Origin: Litoditis marina
Taxonomy: Eukaryota; Nematoda; Chromadorea; Rhabditida; Rhabditidae
Direction of reading: 5' to 3'
NCBI GenBank assembly: GCA_964036275.1
Contig: OZ038433.1
Coordinates: forward strand, 36,179,336 to 36,243,335
Length of the DNA: 64,000 nt
Shown here: positions 52,392-64,000 of the stretch, one piece after another
Layout of the letters: each line of letters starts with the position of its first letter
Position numbering within the stretch: position 1 is the stretch's first letter
Notes under the pieces: model-generated
The model's database searches: none
The model's input: only the letters and a program-made list of their open reading frames with translations
Told to the model about the DNA's origin: nothing
Made by a program: the position numbers and the translations under genes

Positions 52392-55300
52392 AAGAAAAAG
52401 AGGTATATGAAAGAGAGTAATAGTCAAGTATACTACAACTTATTTAAAATCAACGATGCTTGTTTTCTTGTGCACTATATGTGATGAATGATGTGAGAAA
52501 ACATCAGTTTTCATGTACGTCCAACTCGAGTTTGAATTTTCTCTTTCTCAGAACTACGTCCATGTGCCCACAAGTGCGCATCAACCTGCCCCCATGGCCT
52601 CCTAATGGATCAGTTCGGCTGTCCCGTCGATAATTGTCTATGTAGGGACATTTGTCATGCGGTCAGGTAGGTATACTTACTAGTAGTGGTATGGTTCCCA
52701 CCATTCCCATTGAGGATTTGGCAATCAACCGGGAAAAATTTCCCGGTTAATTTTTTTTTCTGTCAGCGATTCTTCATCTTTATTACAACAAATTGATTGA
52801 AAACCTTTAAAAAAACTATGTTTGATGCAAGAAACAGTCATTTGAGAAACATCGATGTCAAGAAGTCTCAGTGAGAATGAAAAACTCTATATAAAGATGA
52901 GTAAAGAACTGTTTTTCCCGGAACTACGTTCATGTGCCCACACTTCAAGTAGGTAGGTATGTGAACAGTAGTTTAAGTTTTGTTTGGATCTTGTCTAGTT
53001 TACCGTAAGGTACTTAACGAAGACATTATCTATTCAAATTGGCTAACTGGCACTTTTAATCTTGATATGAATGCAGGACGGTACGAACTAGGCTCGGAAT
53101 AGTGGGAGAAGTAGATATGATTGAAATGTCTAAAGATTACGGGTTTCCATACATCATATAACATTATTATTTTAGATGTCTCAACACGAGAGATTCTTGC
53201 CAGCTAGTGGAACCAGACTGTCAAACACCGCCTTGTTTGCCTGTTCCAAGATGTGAGTTTGGAAAAGAGAAATGGGAGACAAACTATTCAGATGAAGAAA
53301 TTTTTTCTAACAGAGCTATTGGTGATACGAGCATCGCGATAAGAATGGCACGTTTTGGTTCGAATAACTTATAACTATGCGTTAAGCCATCTTTTTCGCA
53401 AACATGGCTTGAAATAATTGTAACATGCAAACTAATCAGAAGGAGAACGAATCAATTGATTTGAGTGATCAGATTTCAGTTATTTCTACGAATCGTCTAC
53501 ATCTGTACTGAACATTTGCGGAGTGTACGGCAGAGAGGGTTACAGCGTGTGTTTTTAATTGAAGAACTATGCATGCATCATAAAACAACTCCAGCCAATA
53601 CAAATATTCAGTTTGCAGGTCTGTTGAACCCGTGCCCAATGGGCCACCCAATGACCCTACCCACTGGGGTTACCGCCTTGTGCGTCCAATCAGAACAGTG
53701 CTCGAAGGATTTCTGGTGTCACAAGGTTTTTTCTTCAGACAATATTATTAAATTCTAATATTTTCGGTTGTTGGGTAATAATGTTCTTGACGTTGATTTA
53801 GAAACGACCAGTTGTCCAGCAACTGCAAAAACTAACGTGAAACGCGGTGAGAAGCGCTTTAATTTCATGTTTTGTGTATTGATAGAATAGAGTTTTTTCT
53901 GTGCTGCTGACTAAATTCATTTCTAATCCGTCTAATTATCAGGTGCCATCAGTAATACAGTTTTGCTTTGAGTTTTTGATGAATACGTTTTTCTACCAAC
54001 CATCAGTTACTTGTTACAATTGGTTCTCTTTGTGTGGAATATAATCCACAGTTGTTAGAAACAAACTAGTAAAACAAACTCTAATAATAAGAACTAGATA
54101 ATTGTTTCTGTGGCTCGCTAATAGTGTCCGACCACATAATTACGTCTGGTCATCTTGCGCACGTGGAAAACACTTGAGTTATGGGGGATGTCGAAGTTCG
54201 TATACTAGACGGTAATTGAATTATCAAGCAAAACGTGGAGAAACATCATTAAATGTTCACTCTTTCATTCGACCATTTCGAATTTTGATGGATATTACAC
54301 GTTTTACGTGAATTTCCACTATTTGTAGCACTACTAACGGAGATTCGAAAATAATCCAAACATTAATTACTTGTCAACTCTTCAAGACCTAAAAATCTAA
54401 AAAAAATATATTCATTTATCTTTAAGAATCCTCTTTTCACGACGCCAGAGGGTAATATCAACCTTTTTGTCATTTGAAAAGTTCGCAAGTTCTATTAGTT
54501 ACAGAGATAGTTTTGATTAAAACAAGTTCCAAACTTTAGATAGGATACAGTGGTCTCGGATTCTGCTGTCCAGGCAAACCGATGGAAACACAAGAAGGAA
54601 TTTGTCCCAACAAACAACCCATCAAAAATGCAGTCTGTGTTTCTACATGCAAAATCGATTCGGACTGTTCTAACGGTAATTCTAACTCAATCCAACATGC
54701 GAAAATCTGCTAAGTGCTTCGCGAACTGTTTTTTCAAAAATCGTATGATTGGAAGTGTACAATCTGCAAAACATCCCATGAATTTCGCTCAAGACGTATG
54801 GTTGCTTGAACGCCTGTTCAAACTAACTCGTGTTTATAATTGTAATTTTTTCATCTGTTAGCTGTTATGAATTTCCTGCTGTGACCTTACTCAAATGAAA
54901 GTGGTAAAACAAGTTCACATACCCATGATTCGTTAGTAAAAACTGCCAAAAATGCATACACGGCGTTTTGAGCGTAGATAAGAGCACTGAATTGGTTCGT
55001 GACCGGTGCACTGTTCACGTTTTAGATGTTAATGTTGTTCAATCTCAGTACTCTCGATGCTAAATTATTTTTATGTTAGTACAGTTTTTCAAAACATCTT
55101 CTCAGGCAAATGTTGTTTTGACGGTTGTGGATTATCGTGTCATGCCACGATGCCAGAGTCTACCAAGATCGAAGAAGAAGAGGACAAAGATGATGAAAAA
55201 GAACAGGATATGAATCATCTCACAGCAGAATTTCAACCGGGAAACATAGCTGCGTATAACAAAGGCAAGTGAAGTTGAACTACTGTATTGACACTGATAT

Positions 55301-58300
55301 TCTGATGGTTTTTTTCTCGAAATCTTAGCTAACTTCACTTGAAACATGGTACTGTATTTTTGAAAGGCAATTCATCAACGTGGTATACGGTGAATAACCG
55401 TTCTTCCGGCATTCGAACCAAAATAAGTATGGTCACTTTCACGCTCAAACAACTTGTATCCATAATAATATTCAGTTCAACATTAGTGCTTAGTTGAAAT
55501 TTTTCCAGTTCATTTGAGTTCTTTGGTTGCTGACTGTCCAGTGCTTCCTTCTTCAACAAATTGCTCCAAAGAGTGTTCATCCGATTCCGATTGTGCCGGT
55601 ATGAAACGCTGTTGTCGAGCGGGTCGTGGAACGCGTTGCACCTACTTTACCAAGAGCACACGTGAGTCATAGTCGTTATCGTTCCAACGTGATCCTCCTT
55701 CTACGCACCAAGATTATGAAACTTCCTACCAGGTTTAAATATACCAAACTCTAGATTACTTTGGAAAAAGAATACAAACACTACGACAGGAAAATTTCAT
55801 TTGGAATTTGTCTGTAATGAGAACGCCGTGTGTCAAATAAAAGTTAGTTGCACTTTGATAACAAGCAAGCGAGTTCTTTAGCGTTTTACTGTTATAATAC
55901 GAACGCAGTCGATGAAATAAATTTCAAGAAAATTTATTTCAGTAATCACAAATGGTACTATTCACAATACACTAAATCATATTGGTTGTGCAGTTTGCCG
56001 ACATGCCAACTTAATGCAGCAAACCAGACAACAAGTAATTAGAAATCATTGAAGTCTAATAAAACTTGACTCCTTCCGAGAGCTTGCAAAACATTCGTAT
56101 ATGTGGACGGGATGCAGGCGACATACATTTGAATGCAATAGTTCATCTGTAACACCAATGGAAATTATTTTTGCTGTGTGAAAACCATAGCAACTGAAAA
56201 TACTCAGAATACTTAAAAATACTAAAAACTTAAAATAAACAACTCAAAATCACCACTCAGGCCAGAGTCTGGGTAGAAATTTGGCCAGTAAATTGCGATA
56301 ATAATAATTTATTCATCAACCCGATATTTTACAGAAAATTACAATGTGCTGTGTGTGTTTTCAGTGGTAATCGCTCAAGATTATTGTGCTGTTTGGGTTG
56401 AAATCCCGGGCGCACTCCGGTATTTCAACTCAAAAAGTCTTCCAACTTGTGAATTCGAGAACGAGATCAAAAATACAGCTATTTTGCGTGCCTATTTCAA
56501 AAACATCCGCCTGATGTGAGACTCGAACAGGGACCAAAATTTTGAGAGGCGCGGACACTGACACCTATACCAACTGAGCTTATACCAACGCGGTGAATGA
56601 ATCGTATATATGTGTTTTGGCACAGCACAAAGTGAGAACCAAATATAATAGACGACGTACTTTTCCTTCCGCGTTTTTCACGTGTTCATCATCAGCCGTA
56701 GGCGAATGACTGTCCAATGACTTTAACTCGACATATGAATCAGAACAGTGACCGAGCGTACATTCGAGAAACTGGAAGATAAGTGATAATCGCGCGCAGC
56801 GCGAAGCGCTGTGCGAGATTTGTCTTTGGTCCGGCTAATGCGAGCCTCCGTTTTTTTAGTTTTCTAATAAAAAGACTGAAATTCGCAAAACAAAACTTTC
56901 ACAAATTGGGGAAGTTTTTACAGCATGTTTGCAAAATGTGCCCCAAATTTTAACGAAATCGGTTAAGTTTGAGCCAAGTTATGAAGTTTTCAAACCTGTA
57001 AACTAGAATCTACAAATCACAGCTGCGAAAGTGAAAACAACTGTTGAATAATATGACAAGCGTAGCACCTAGGGTTGAAGTAACGACAAAAAACTGCAAA
57101 CCATTGTGCACAACACCAGAAACTTTACAATTGACTAAGTTGAGTAAACATCTGTGATTTGTAGATTATAGTTCACAGGTTTGAAAAAATATTTTACGAC
57201 ATTTGTATGTTTGTAATGAACAGTTACACTTGAGTATATAAGTATTTTCATGTTTTTGTAGCAGTGGCTGCTCCATTTCAGAGTAGTTGTCTAAGAGGCG
57301 CACAGCAGAAGACAAATCTCACAGTCGTTGGGCCCCCACTTTTTCATGAATAAACCTTTAGTTTACAATGATTAGAGGAAGATTGGGTAAACTCGCATCT
57401 CAGCGAAAATTTGCTTGAAAGGGGGCTGCAATGATATTTCAAATAAAAGATCGAACTGAGACAATCGATGGATGTCTTTTTCGTACTAGAATGTTCATTT
57501 CAAAGCTATGTTTTCAAAAGTTCACTAATGTTTTGCTTCCTAGCTGGGACGCAGAGGATGATTTGAAGTGAATTATTATTGATTGCGCGCAGTTCTCTGA
57601 CTCTCGTGCCTTTTCGGCCAACGCCGTTAGCCAAATTCGGCATTCAATGCAGCCCCCCTTTGAATAATAACACGCAACTAAGTTGATTATTTGCTAATTC
57701 ACACAGGAAAGATGCTTTTTTAATATTTGGTGGAAAGCTTCAACATTTGGTGAGAATTTATTATCTAAATCGCGTTCTACGACGCCATCTATAACTTTAA
57801 ATCTAACATTTGAAACGCACACATGTGACAATTTCTATATTTTTGCCGAATAACAAATGTTGTTCGTTCAACTTACATGTTCACACTGCTGTTTGAATTC
57901 GTCACAGCGACGCCCCGGAACTCCGACCGCATCTTCGAAATGATGATGATAAAGTGAGACAAATGGTCCTGAAACGAAAAATGTGTGTGAATCAAATTTG
58001 CAAGCTCCAACCGACAAATAGGCTCAAAACAGTAACCAACCGCAGCGTATTGCAACACAAGCTTGAGCTGCACATCCATTTTCTAACAACGTAAGTGAAG
58101 TACAGTACACTACCAATTTTTTTTCTGAGAATATATCAGGAAGCTATGCAACTTCAACCAAAAAATGTCATTAATTTCTCTATCCAATTAGGAGATTCAA
58201 ATGTATTTGCTGAAACAAGTAAGAACATGCCAATTTCCTCCTCTCCGAAATCCAGTTTGTTCACACTCTGCGAGTAGACGAAAGCGAATAGAACAACCAG

Positions 58301-61300
58301 GCCGTACCACATCTCGAGAGAAAGGAAATTGTAGAATGTTCCGGATAGCTTCACCGTTTCACGTTCACGTACTCAAAACCGCCACGCAAAGTGCAGGCAG
58401 TTAACGTAATAATCAAACATAACAGTTGAGCGAATTTGTTAATTGAGGATGAAAGGAACATCAAAATTAAATTTGGATAACCAGAAATTACTCAGCTTTG
58501 CCTGTCTTTCTGCTACACCCAATCTTCTCTACAATCTCCTCCACCTCAATCTTCAATCCTATTCCAGATTTCACCAGAGGCGGTATGCATGAACCTCCCT
58601 AGCCGGGATGTGATCCCGCCGGGATGTAACCCGAGCCCGTCCCGGGTTGGGATAATCGGTATGCAGAGGCATCCCGGCCGGGTTGGGCTAGATCCCGGCG
58701 GGATGAGGTCGGGATGGGCTGTTTTCATGTAAACAATGCACTTTTGTTAGCCAGTAGGTAATTAAAAGAGTAGCATATGTGGTAGTTTTCGAATATGTAA
58801 AACAAATTTAAAGTTTTGCATAGTATATGAATATGTAAAACTAATTCGTAGTTTTCTATACTATCAAAAACAATCTGGATATTTGATGAATTGGTGTTTT
58901 TCAATGTATTTGATACTTTACGGAATTCGTATAATTAAAGTTATGAAAACCCCATTAGATCCGTGTCAGAATACTATAAAGTGATATAGAAATGTTTTTG
59001 ATAAATAATATAATTTTTCCAACATCGTCCAAATAAACCAAATCCTATGTTCACGGAAACAGCTCATCTTCCTTATTTCATCAATGATCATTTCACATTG
59101 ATAATGTTTGTAAAATTACGTCAATTACAAGAAAAACGATGAAATTTGAGCCGAACCCGACCTATCTAGCTCGGGATGAAATTTGCATCCCGCCCGGGAT
59201 GTGAACCCGGGCGGGATGCTTAGTGCATAACGGGATGGCCATCCCGGGACAAATCGAGCCCGGGATGACATCCCAACCCGGCCGGGATCTTTCATGCATA
59301 CGGCCTCAGACTGTTCTCTTTTTTGAATACCAAATAAAAAATTCGTTCACAACGTTTCACATCGGTTATTATCGGACATTTTCCAGCCTGTTTCCATCAG
59401 GCCCTCACCGCTGAATTGTACTCGTTACGGAAACAGAAGAAATGCGATCAGGCAGGAAACTTTGAGAAATTGCAGGTAGGTATCGGCGTGTTCAACACGC
59501 CTATTGATATGTTTTTGATGTACACGGAAGTGACTTATAATAAGTAACCCTTGTGCTATCTAGAAAAGCTATCTGTATTTATTGAAGCGTTCATTTTACT
59601 AGTTGAACGTGGATGGGGATTGAACACTGCCTATCTAAGAATGTGGAATGTCACGTGTTCGATCGTGAAAATATAATTTTTCCATTGTTCTATTCGGGAC
59701 AGAATTTGCAAAGTTACTTTATTGATTTATATTTCCAGTGCGATGACAACTCTTGTTTTTGTGTAGAAGAAATGAGTGGAGACGAAATTATTGGAACCCG
59801 GTCGAACGGTGCCAGACCAAACTGTCTAGGTGCGTTTGAAAAGTATTTATCTTTATAAAAGCAGTTTTGAACACTAGGAGTGAGAGTTATTCTTTTTATC
59901 AGTAGAACTTCGTGAATTTCAACTTTTTTTTTTAGTTTCAGTGTTCAAAACACTGCTAAGCACCGGTTAAAGAGATCTAAGAACCAAAAACAACAGTATC
60001 GTATATTGGTGCTTTCTTGAACCAAACACGAGGTGAAATAGATGTTTATTTCAGTGGCGACGTTTCGGCAGATTCGCCGAAACGAGCCTGAAAAGGGCAT
60101 CAAAAAGCGAATTACGATAAACTCGAACATGGAGACAACAGTATCTGTTCGTTACAGAATAGATTTCACTTAAATATACTGAGCTCTCGAATCATCGGAA
60201 AAATCAGTTTCAACAAATTGTAAGGTCAGAAACGTCGTAGATTATAATAAACAGGTTATTATTGAATCAACTTTTGTTCCAGAACCCATACAATGCGAAA
60301 TTGTTGATTGTCTGGTCGAGTGTCCATTTGGCTTTGAGACTGACTCGAAAGGGTGTCCAACTTGCAGATGCAACAATCCATGTCAACAGGTTATTCAACT
60401 GTTCCTTGAGTCTAATAAATAGTTGTATTCATTACAACATCACGTTCTCAACTGTCCTGTGTTAATTTCGAATCTTTCCAAAAAACCGCAATCCCAATGA
60501 AATTGTTTCAGTTTTCGCAAATGTTACATAACAGTTACAGATATTTGTTTTGAGTGATTTCACATTCTAAGTTACAACCTTTTGTTCATGTTTCAAAAGA
60601 CCACAATGCCGTTACAATTTCTCAAAAATAAATCAAAAAGTTACAGGTGAAATGTCCTCAAGGCAGTATGTGCATTCTGTCTTCAGTGTCGTGTTATCAA
60701 CAAGAGAACTGCTCACCGCAACCACGATGTACGTTGTAGAGTTTGTAAGAGTTTGCCTGAAATCGGTTCCGATCCAACTTGGTTCAACAATAGAGAAAAT
60801 TAAATTGACGCTTGATATTGGCTTGATGTACAAAATGTTCGGGAAAAGTACAGTTAATAGTCTAATGTAGATGAGAAAAGTCACAGAGAAATCTATATTG
60901 ATGTACTTTGAGGCAGGGCAGAAGATATTCGGTCAGCTAGTACTGATCCTAACTATTAAACGGGAGTGAAATACATTGTATGATAGTATGTGTTCGTTGA
61001 CGATGTAGGTGGAATTACATTGCCCTAGATTGGAAGAGTTCATCACCACAGATTTAACTTGAGATGAGTTGGCTAACTTTATGACGGATTTTTTTTCCAG
61101 GTGTTTTGGCGGTGTGTCCTGCTGGCGAGGCCCTGATATCGCCAATTGGCGTGGTCGAGTCCTGCTCGGGGCAGCGCAATTGTCCCAGTCACCACTGGTG
61201 TCATGATGTATGTTTCATGACGAACTTTTCTTAATTCTTGTTATAAGCGAACGATTTGTTTATATACCGGTAGGGAGAACTAAAAGGGGAATTTCGCTAG

Positions 61301-64000
61301 CAGCTGGGTGAGCACGTATGAGTAGATCAAAATTGTATCGAAACTACATGAGATCGTAATGTAATTCACTTCAGAACATGCAATTCGCTGCATAACGTCA
61401 AAAACTCGCACCGAATTTAATTAGGAACCGATGTCACTAGACATAATATGTCAGACACTCTCAAGAGTCGGAAACATGTTTGCGGTACGGCTGGAACGGT
61501 CAATGAGAAACAATTTGTTCTCTATTACGTATTCAAATGTTTCGATCAACCTGTCGTTTCATATTTTTTGTGACGTGAGAATTTCAGTTGGGTCATTCGT
61601 CCGGTGGAGTTTGCTGTCCCTTGCCGCATCGCCCAGTCCGCCCTGGCAGCTGCCCAAGGATCGAACCAACCATCGATAATTATGGCGCATGCAAGTAGGT
61701 CATGTCGAAAAAAATCAATGGTTCAAAAGAGAAGTTCATTCATTTACCTGTTCATCATATACCTAAAAAGCACGCAGTATAAACATGTGTTATTTTAGAA
61801 TCGCTCAAGATACATCCCAAGAACAATTTGGAGTGGGTGAACATGACACAAAATCGTTTTTTTAATATCAAGGCATTACATATTTAAAACATACAAGAAT
61901 GCTTAAAGAAACGATAACATAGCTTCACTAACTGAGAGATTTAATCACGCATAATCTGATTTTCGTTGCAGTTTGGAGTGTCGTGCGGATGACGATTGCC
62001 CTTCAGCGAGAAAGTGTTGTTTCGACGGCTGTGGAACTATGTGTCTAGGTAGTTCCTTTTGGAGACATTTTCACAATGAACAGAAAGTATAGATCGAAAC
62101 ATTCACATGGTATCTTATTGCTGATTTTTTCGAATTCTTTGATATAATATCTAAATAAAACGGGGCCTGATATATCATGATTTTTGGAAAATTCTCTATT
62201 ATGATCAAAAGACCGCGTTACTGACTATATCGTGCCGATTATAGCTCTTACTCATATTGCAACATTTGCATCAATATTACACGAGCATGTAGTACGTTTT
62301 TTCATTGTTTACACCAGTTTGAACAAAAACTCCAACTAGATCTGTTCTGCAGAAGTCGAAGTTCCGCGGGCCATCAAGCCCGTTATCAGCAACAGCATAG
62401 ATGCCGAGAAACCTGGAAACTGCCCTCAGTTCGAAAAACGGGTCTGTAATATAAAAGAGTGAGTTTTAAACGTCGACGAGAAGATTTTACTGTAGAGGAT
62501 AATTAACGAAGACTATTCCAGTTCTCGAAACAAACAAACTGCTAACTTGTTTTCATTTTCCAGAACGAACAATGAGTGTTCCACGGACATGCAATGTACT
62601 GGCGTGCAGAAGTGTTGCTCAGACGGATGTAGAAAAATGTGTATTTACGCTGGTGAGTCGTTGGTTCTTTTCTGAACGTCGGTTCATGTATGTTTGCTAG
62701 CAAGTGCTCTAAACACGTTCAATCATGTTTTCATGTTTCTTTTCACTCGTCTTTCTTCTTAACACTAGAGCAACATCAGGTTCGACCTATTTTTACATAT
62801 TGTGTGGTGTGCGAATTGGCTTCTGCAACCCGAAGTGAGTCACAATCATCCCGATTGAACTGTTGCGTAACTATGGGGGTTTCAGATAGGAACACGGCTT
62901 GTCTTCAACTCAAAGCAGCACTCCAACAGATTGGCCAGATGCAACGAGTGAAATGTCGACCCGGTGAGGCGTTTATTTTCCATCAGACGTAGTTTTCTAG
63001 ATCATTTTCACGTTCACCAAAGATAACATAGTTGAGCTTCGTTTATATCTATACTATGCCCGCGGCATTGGCGAAACAAATCAGAATCAACCGGAAAATA
63101 AAGACTCACGCGAGAAAAACACTACTTGCCGATGAATACGCTCCGTGAAATTGATTTGTACTTTACGTAATTGATCAATTGAGTGATTTATGTCAAAGCT
63201 ACAATGGTGATAGCTGTTTATCTGTACAAAATAGTGAATCAGTATAGGAACGAAAAAGAATTCAATCAATTCAGACGGCAGCTACGAGGAAGTTCAGTGT
63301 GACCCTAACTTTTGTTGGTGCGTAGACAAAAACGGAGTCGAAGTTGAAGGAACGAGAACCTCCGAGGACATTTCTCCCAACTGCAAAGGTAGCGGCGTAT
63401 TTTGTTCAGAAATAGAGATTCTGACTGGCGATTACATATGGCAAACCAAATTCTCACCATACTCTCGTGAGATTAACTGTTTTTGAGAAACTGAACTTTC
63501 GCCTCATTAGATGAGGTTGCTTTTCAATGTGCAACAATTACAGTTTGTCGACAGCATGAATCAGAAAGAGAAAAAAGTCTTTTTTACACCAGACGTTTTA
63601 CAGCCCATCGTCGCTGTCAGGTGCCACTCTGCACCCGAGAAATGGACTGCAAATTTGGTTTTGAGAAAGACTCCAATGGATGCAATACATGTGACTGTAG
63701 AAATCCTTGTGAGGTGAGTTTGACAAAACAATTAAGATATGCCGTTGTGGAATCAATTCGGAGCTGTTTTCCTTACATCAGTAATAAACATGACAAACAC
63801 GAAAATAGACACATCTATCAATCAACCATATAACGGAAAACTATCTGAATACCCTAAAAACATGTACTCCTAACGTTTCCTACTAGAGTCTGACCGAATT
63901 TAATGAAATATTGAAATGAAAAGTCACCCAAAGGTTTATAAAAAAACTATACTTTTGGTTGTTAAGGAAGTCGAATGTCCGGAAACGGCCGTATGTGTAC
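48830..64000 (+). CDS. Large secreted antistasin/lustrin/WAP/thyroglobulin-1 protein, 28 exons seen, 3' partial
   Basis: Likely extracellular multi-domain protease inhibitor or matrix protein: antistasin and WAP domains usually inhibit serine proteases, thyroglobulin-1 domains cysteine proteases. Exons: 48830-49003 (signal peptide, antistasin), 49267-49336, 49833-49910 and 50217-50312 (WAP), 50683-50796 (linker), 50974-51042 and 51309-51410 (WAP), 51588-51676 and 51854-51968 (Tg1, CWCVD), 52552-52666 (antistasin), 53176-53252, 53619-53725 (lustrin-type), 54540-54675 (CCP end plus WAP start), 55106-55264 (WAP end, acidic linker), 55509-55661 (WAP), 59387-59475 and 59739-59829 (Tg1), 60283-60389 (antistasin), 60647-60728, 61101-61207 and 61588-61694 (lustrin, WAP start), 61972-62048 (WAP), 62353-62458 and 62564-62652 (WAP), 62886-62963 and 63275-63388 (Tg1), 63604-63713 (antistasin), 63967 onward. 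Every junction keeps phase; about 948 residues so far. The exon ending at 55264 uses a GC donor. The start is the only ATG with a signal peptide. Confidence 0.93.
52343..52390 (+). repeat. GA microsatellite
   Basis: (GA)n of about 46 bases in the intron between the exons ending at 51968 and starting at 52552. Confidence 0.95.
52916..52945 (+). repeat. Short copy of an antistasin exon start inside the next intron
   Basis: ACTACGTTCATGTGCCCACA here repeats, with one change, the first bases of the antistasin exon at 52554 (ACTACGTCCATGTGCCCACA). Homology stops after about 24 bases, so this is a relic of local duplication rather than a usable exon. Confidence 0.6.
56505..56600 (-). mobile_element. 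tRNA-like SINE head (second family)
   Basis: On the minus strand, box A-like ATAAGCTCAGTTGGTATAGG is followed by box B TGTTCGAGTCTCA about 40 bases later. Acceptor ends do not pair well, so a SINE head or tRNA pseudogene is more likely than a functional tRNA. Its sequence differs from the SINE at 6921. The tail may extend to about 56750. Confidence 0.5.
56790..57352 (+). mobile_element. Composite non-autonomous element, short copy
   Basis: The left end TCGCGCGCAGCGCGAAG and the following ~200 bases match 15072-15265. From about 56990 (CAAACCTGTAAACTAG) it jumps to the equivalent of 16745 and continues to the CCCACTTTTTCATGAA end at about 57352. It lacks the ~1.5 kb that contains the CRE-motif satellite and most of the left foldback arm. 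Confidence 0.7.
57420..57659 (+). mobile_element. MITE family C, copy 2 (complete)
   Basis: Terminal inverted repeats AGGGGGCTGCA and TGCAGCCCCCCT, 240 bp, flanked by TTGAA on both sides (57415-57419 and 57660-57664), which looks like a 5-bp target duplication. Copy 1 is at 36705-36940. No coding frame. Confidence 0.82.
57720..58312 (-). CDS. Possible small secreted cysteine-containing peptide, 4 exons, nested in an intron
   Basis: Tentative model on the minus strand: 58267-58312, 58041-58082, 57877-57968, 57720-57764. Phases 1,1,0 agree, giving 74 residues. It starts with a hydrophobic signal-like MWYGLVVLFAFVYSQ, followed by five cysteines (GCAAQACVAIRCG..., VPGRRCDEFKQQCE). The ATG is directly preceded by the pyrimidine-rich acceptor-like TTTCTCTCGAG, as expected for trans-splicing, and exon 3 has a good TTTCAG acceptor and GTAAGT donor. 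I recognise no family. An odd cysteine number and the repeat-rich setting lower confidence; exon 4 is the weakest. Confidence 0.4.
58578..59306. mobile_element. 729-bp MITE of the CCGGGATG family
   Basis: Ends AGGCGGTATGCATGAA and TTCATGCATACGGCCT are inverted; CAG flanks both sides (58575-58577 and 59307-59309), a likely 3-bp target duplication. The subterminal zones contain many CCGGGATG or CATCCCGG units in both orientations, around an AT-rich centre. No transposase. The 109-bp hairpin at 46175-46283 is a miniature relative. Confidence 0.85.

Larger units (their letters stand above)
55662..59386. other. 3.7-kb repeat-filled intron of the modular inhibitor gene
   Basis: Contains a tRNA-like SINE, the short copy of the composite element, a MITE C copy, a possible minus-strand peptide gene and a 729-bp MITE, each listed separately. 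55662-56440 itself shows no recognised feature. Confidence 0.7.

Noticed and set aside
53809..53848. Extra exon of the inhibitor gene after GATTTAG
   Set aside because: It stops after a few codons in the phase required, while 53619-53725 joins directly to 54540-54675 in phase and matches the equivalent junction 61207/61588.
58546..58728. Pro/Gly/Arg-rich frame
   Set aside because: Falls in the CCGGGATG subterminal repeats of the 729-bp MITE.

Overview
The window is nuclear DNA of a multicellular animal, almost certainly a nematode. It is AT-rich. Genes are broken into many small exons with GT-AG introns whose acceptors read TTTCAG or TTTTAG. Several start codons lie 0-20 bases behind an acceptor-like TTTCAG, as expected for spliced-leader trans-splicing. 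Two genes encode chemoreceptor families known from nematodes (srsx-like and srh-like), one encodes a DUF1248-like GNAT protein, and one a small six-cysteine membrane protein resembling nematode DUF2650. I could not place the species. All gene models were assembled by eye from splice signals, codon phase and family motifs. No database search was run.

Layout. 962-5841 (+): CYP4-like cytochrome P450 in 13 exons, terminal exon not found. 7916-8941 (-): small signal-peptide/cysteine/one-TM protein. About 8.9-19.7 kb: no convincing gene, but several repeats, including a 130-bp satellite rich in TGACGTCA and a large foldback element. 19768-25021 (+): srsx-like receptor whose first intron holds a tRNA-derived SINE split by a 1.8-kb TTA-flanked MITE. 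25717-31049 (-): complete Spinster-type transporter. 31.3-35.7 kb: gene-poor, with hairpin elements. 35730-43226 (-): srh-like receptor whose second intron carries a 2.84-kb LTR retrotransposon at 39020-41858. 44521-47444 (-): GNAT-like acetyltransferase. 48830 to beyond 64000 (+): very large secreted modular protein built from antistasin, lustrin-type, WAP and thyroglobulin type-1 domains repeated as a block. Its 3.7-kb intron at 55662-59386 contains repeats and a possible nested small secreted-peptide gene on the other strand.

The genes do not form a pathway. Two are chemosensory receptors, one is a lysosomal or endosomal lipid transporter family member, one is a microsomal monooxygenase, and the last looks like an extracellular multi-head protease inhibitor. 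Much of the remaining DNA consists of non-autonomous elements, mostly foldback or MITE-like, several with two or three copies in this window.

The most unusual items are: (1) an LTR element with only two mismatches between its LTRs that nevertheless lacks reverse transcriptase and has lost two of three integrase catalytic positions; (2) the block-duplicated antistasin-lustrin-WAP-WAP-thyroglobulin gene; (3) the CRE-motif satellite inside a dispersed element; (4) a 110-residue three-exon membrane protein with no long open frame; (5) tandem in-frame splice acceptors in the Spinster gene.
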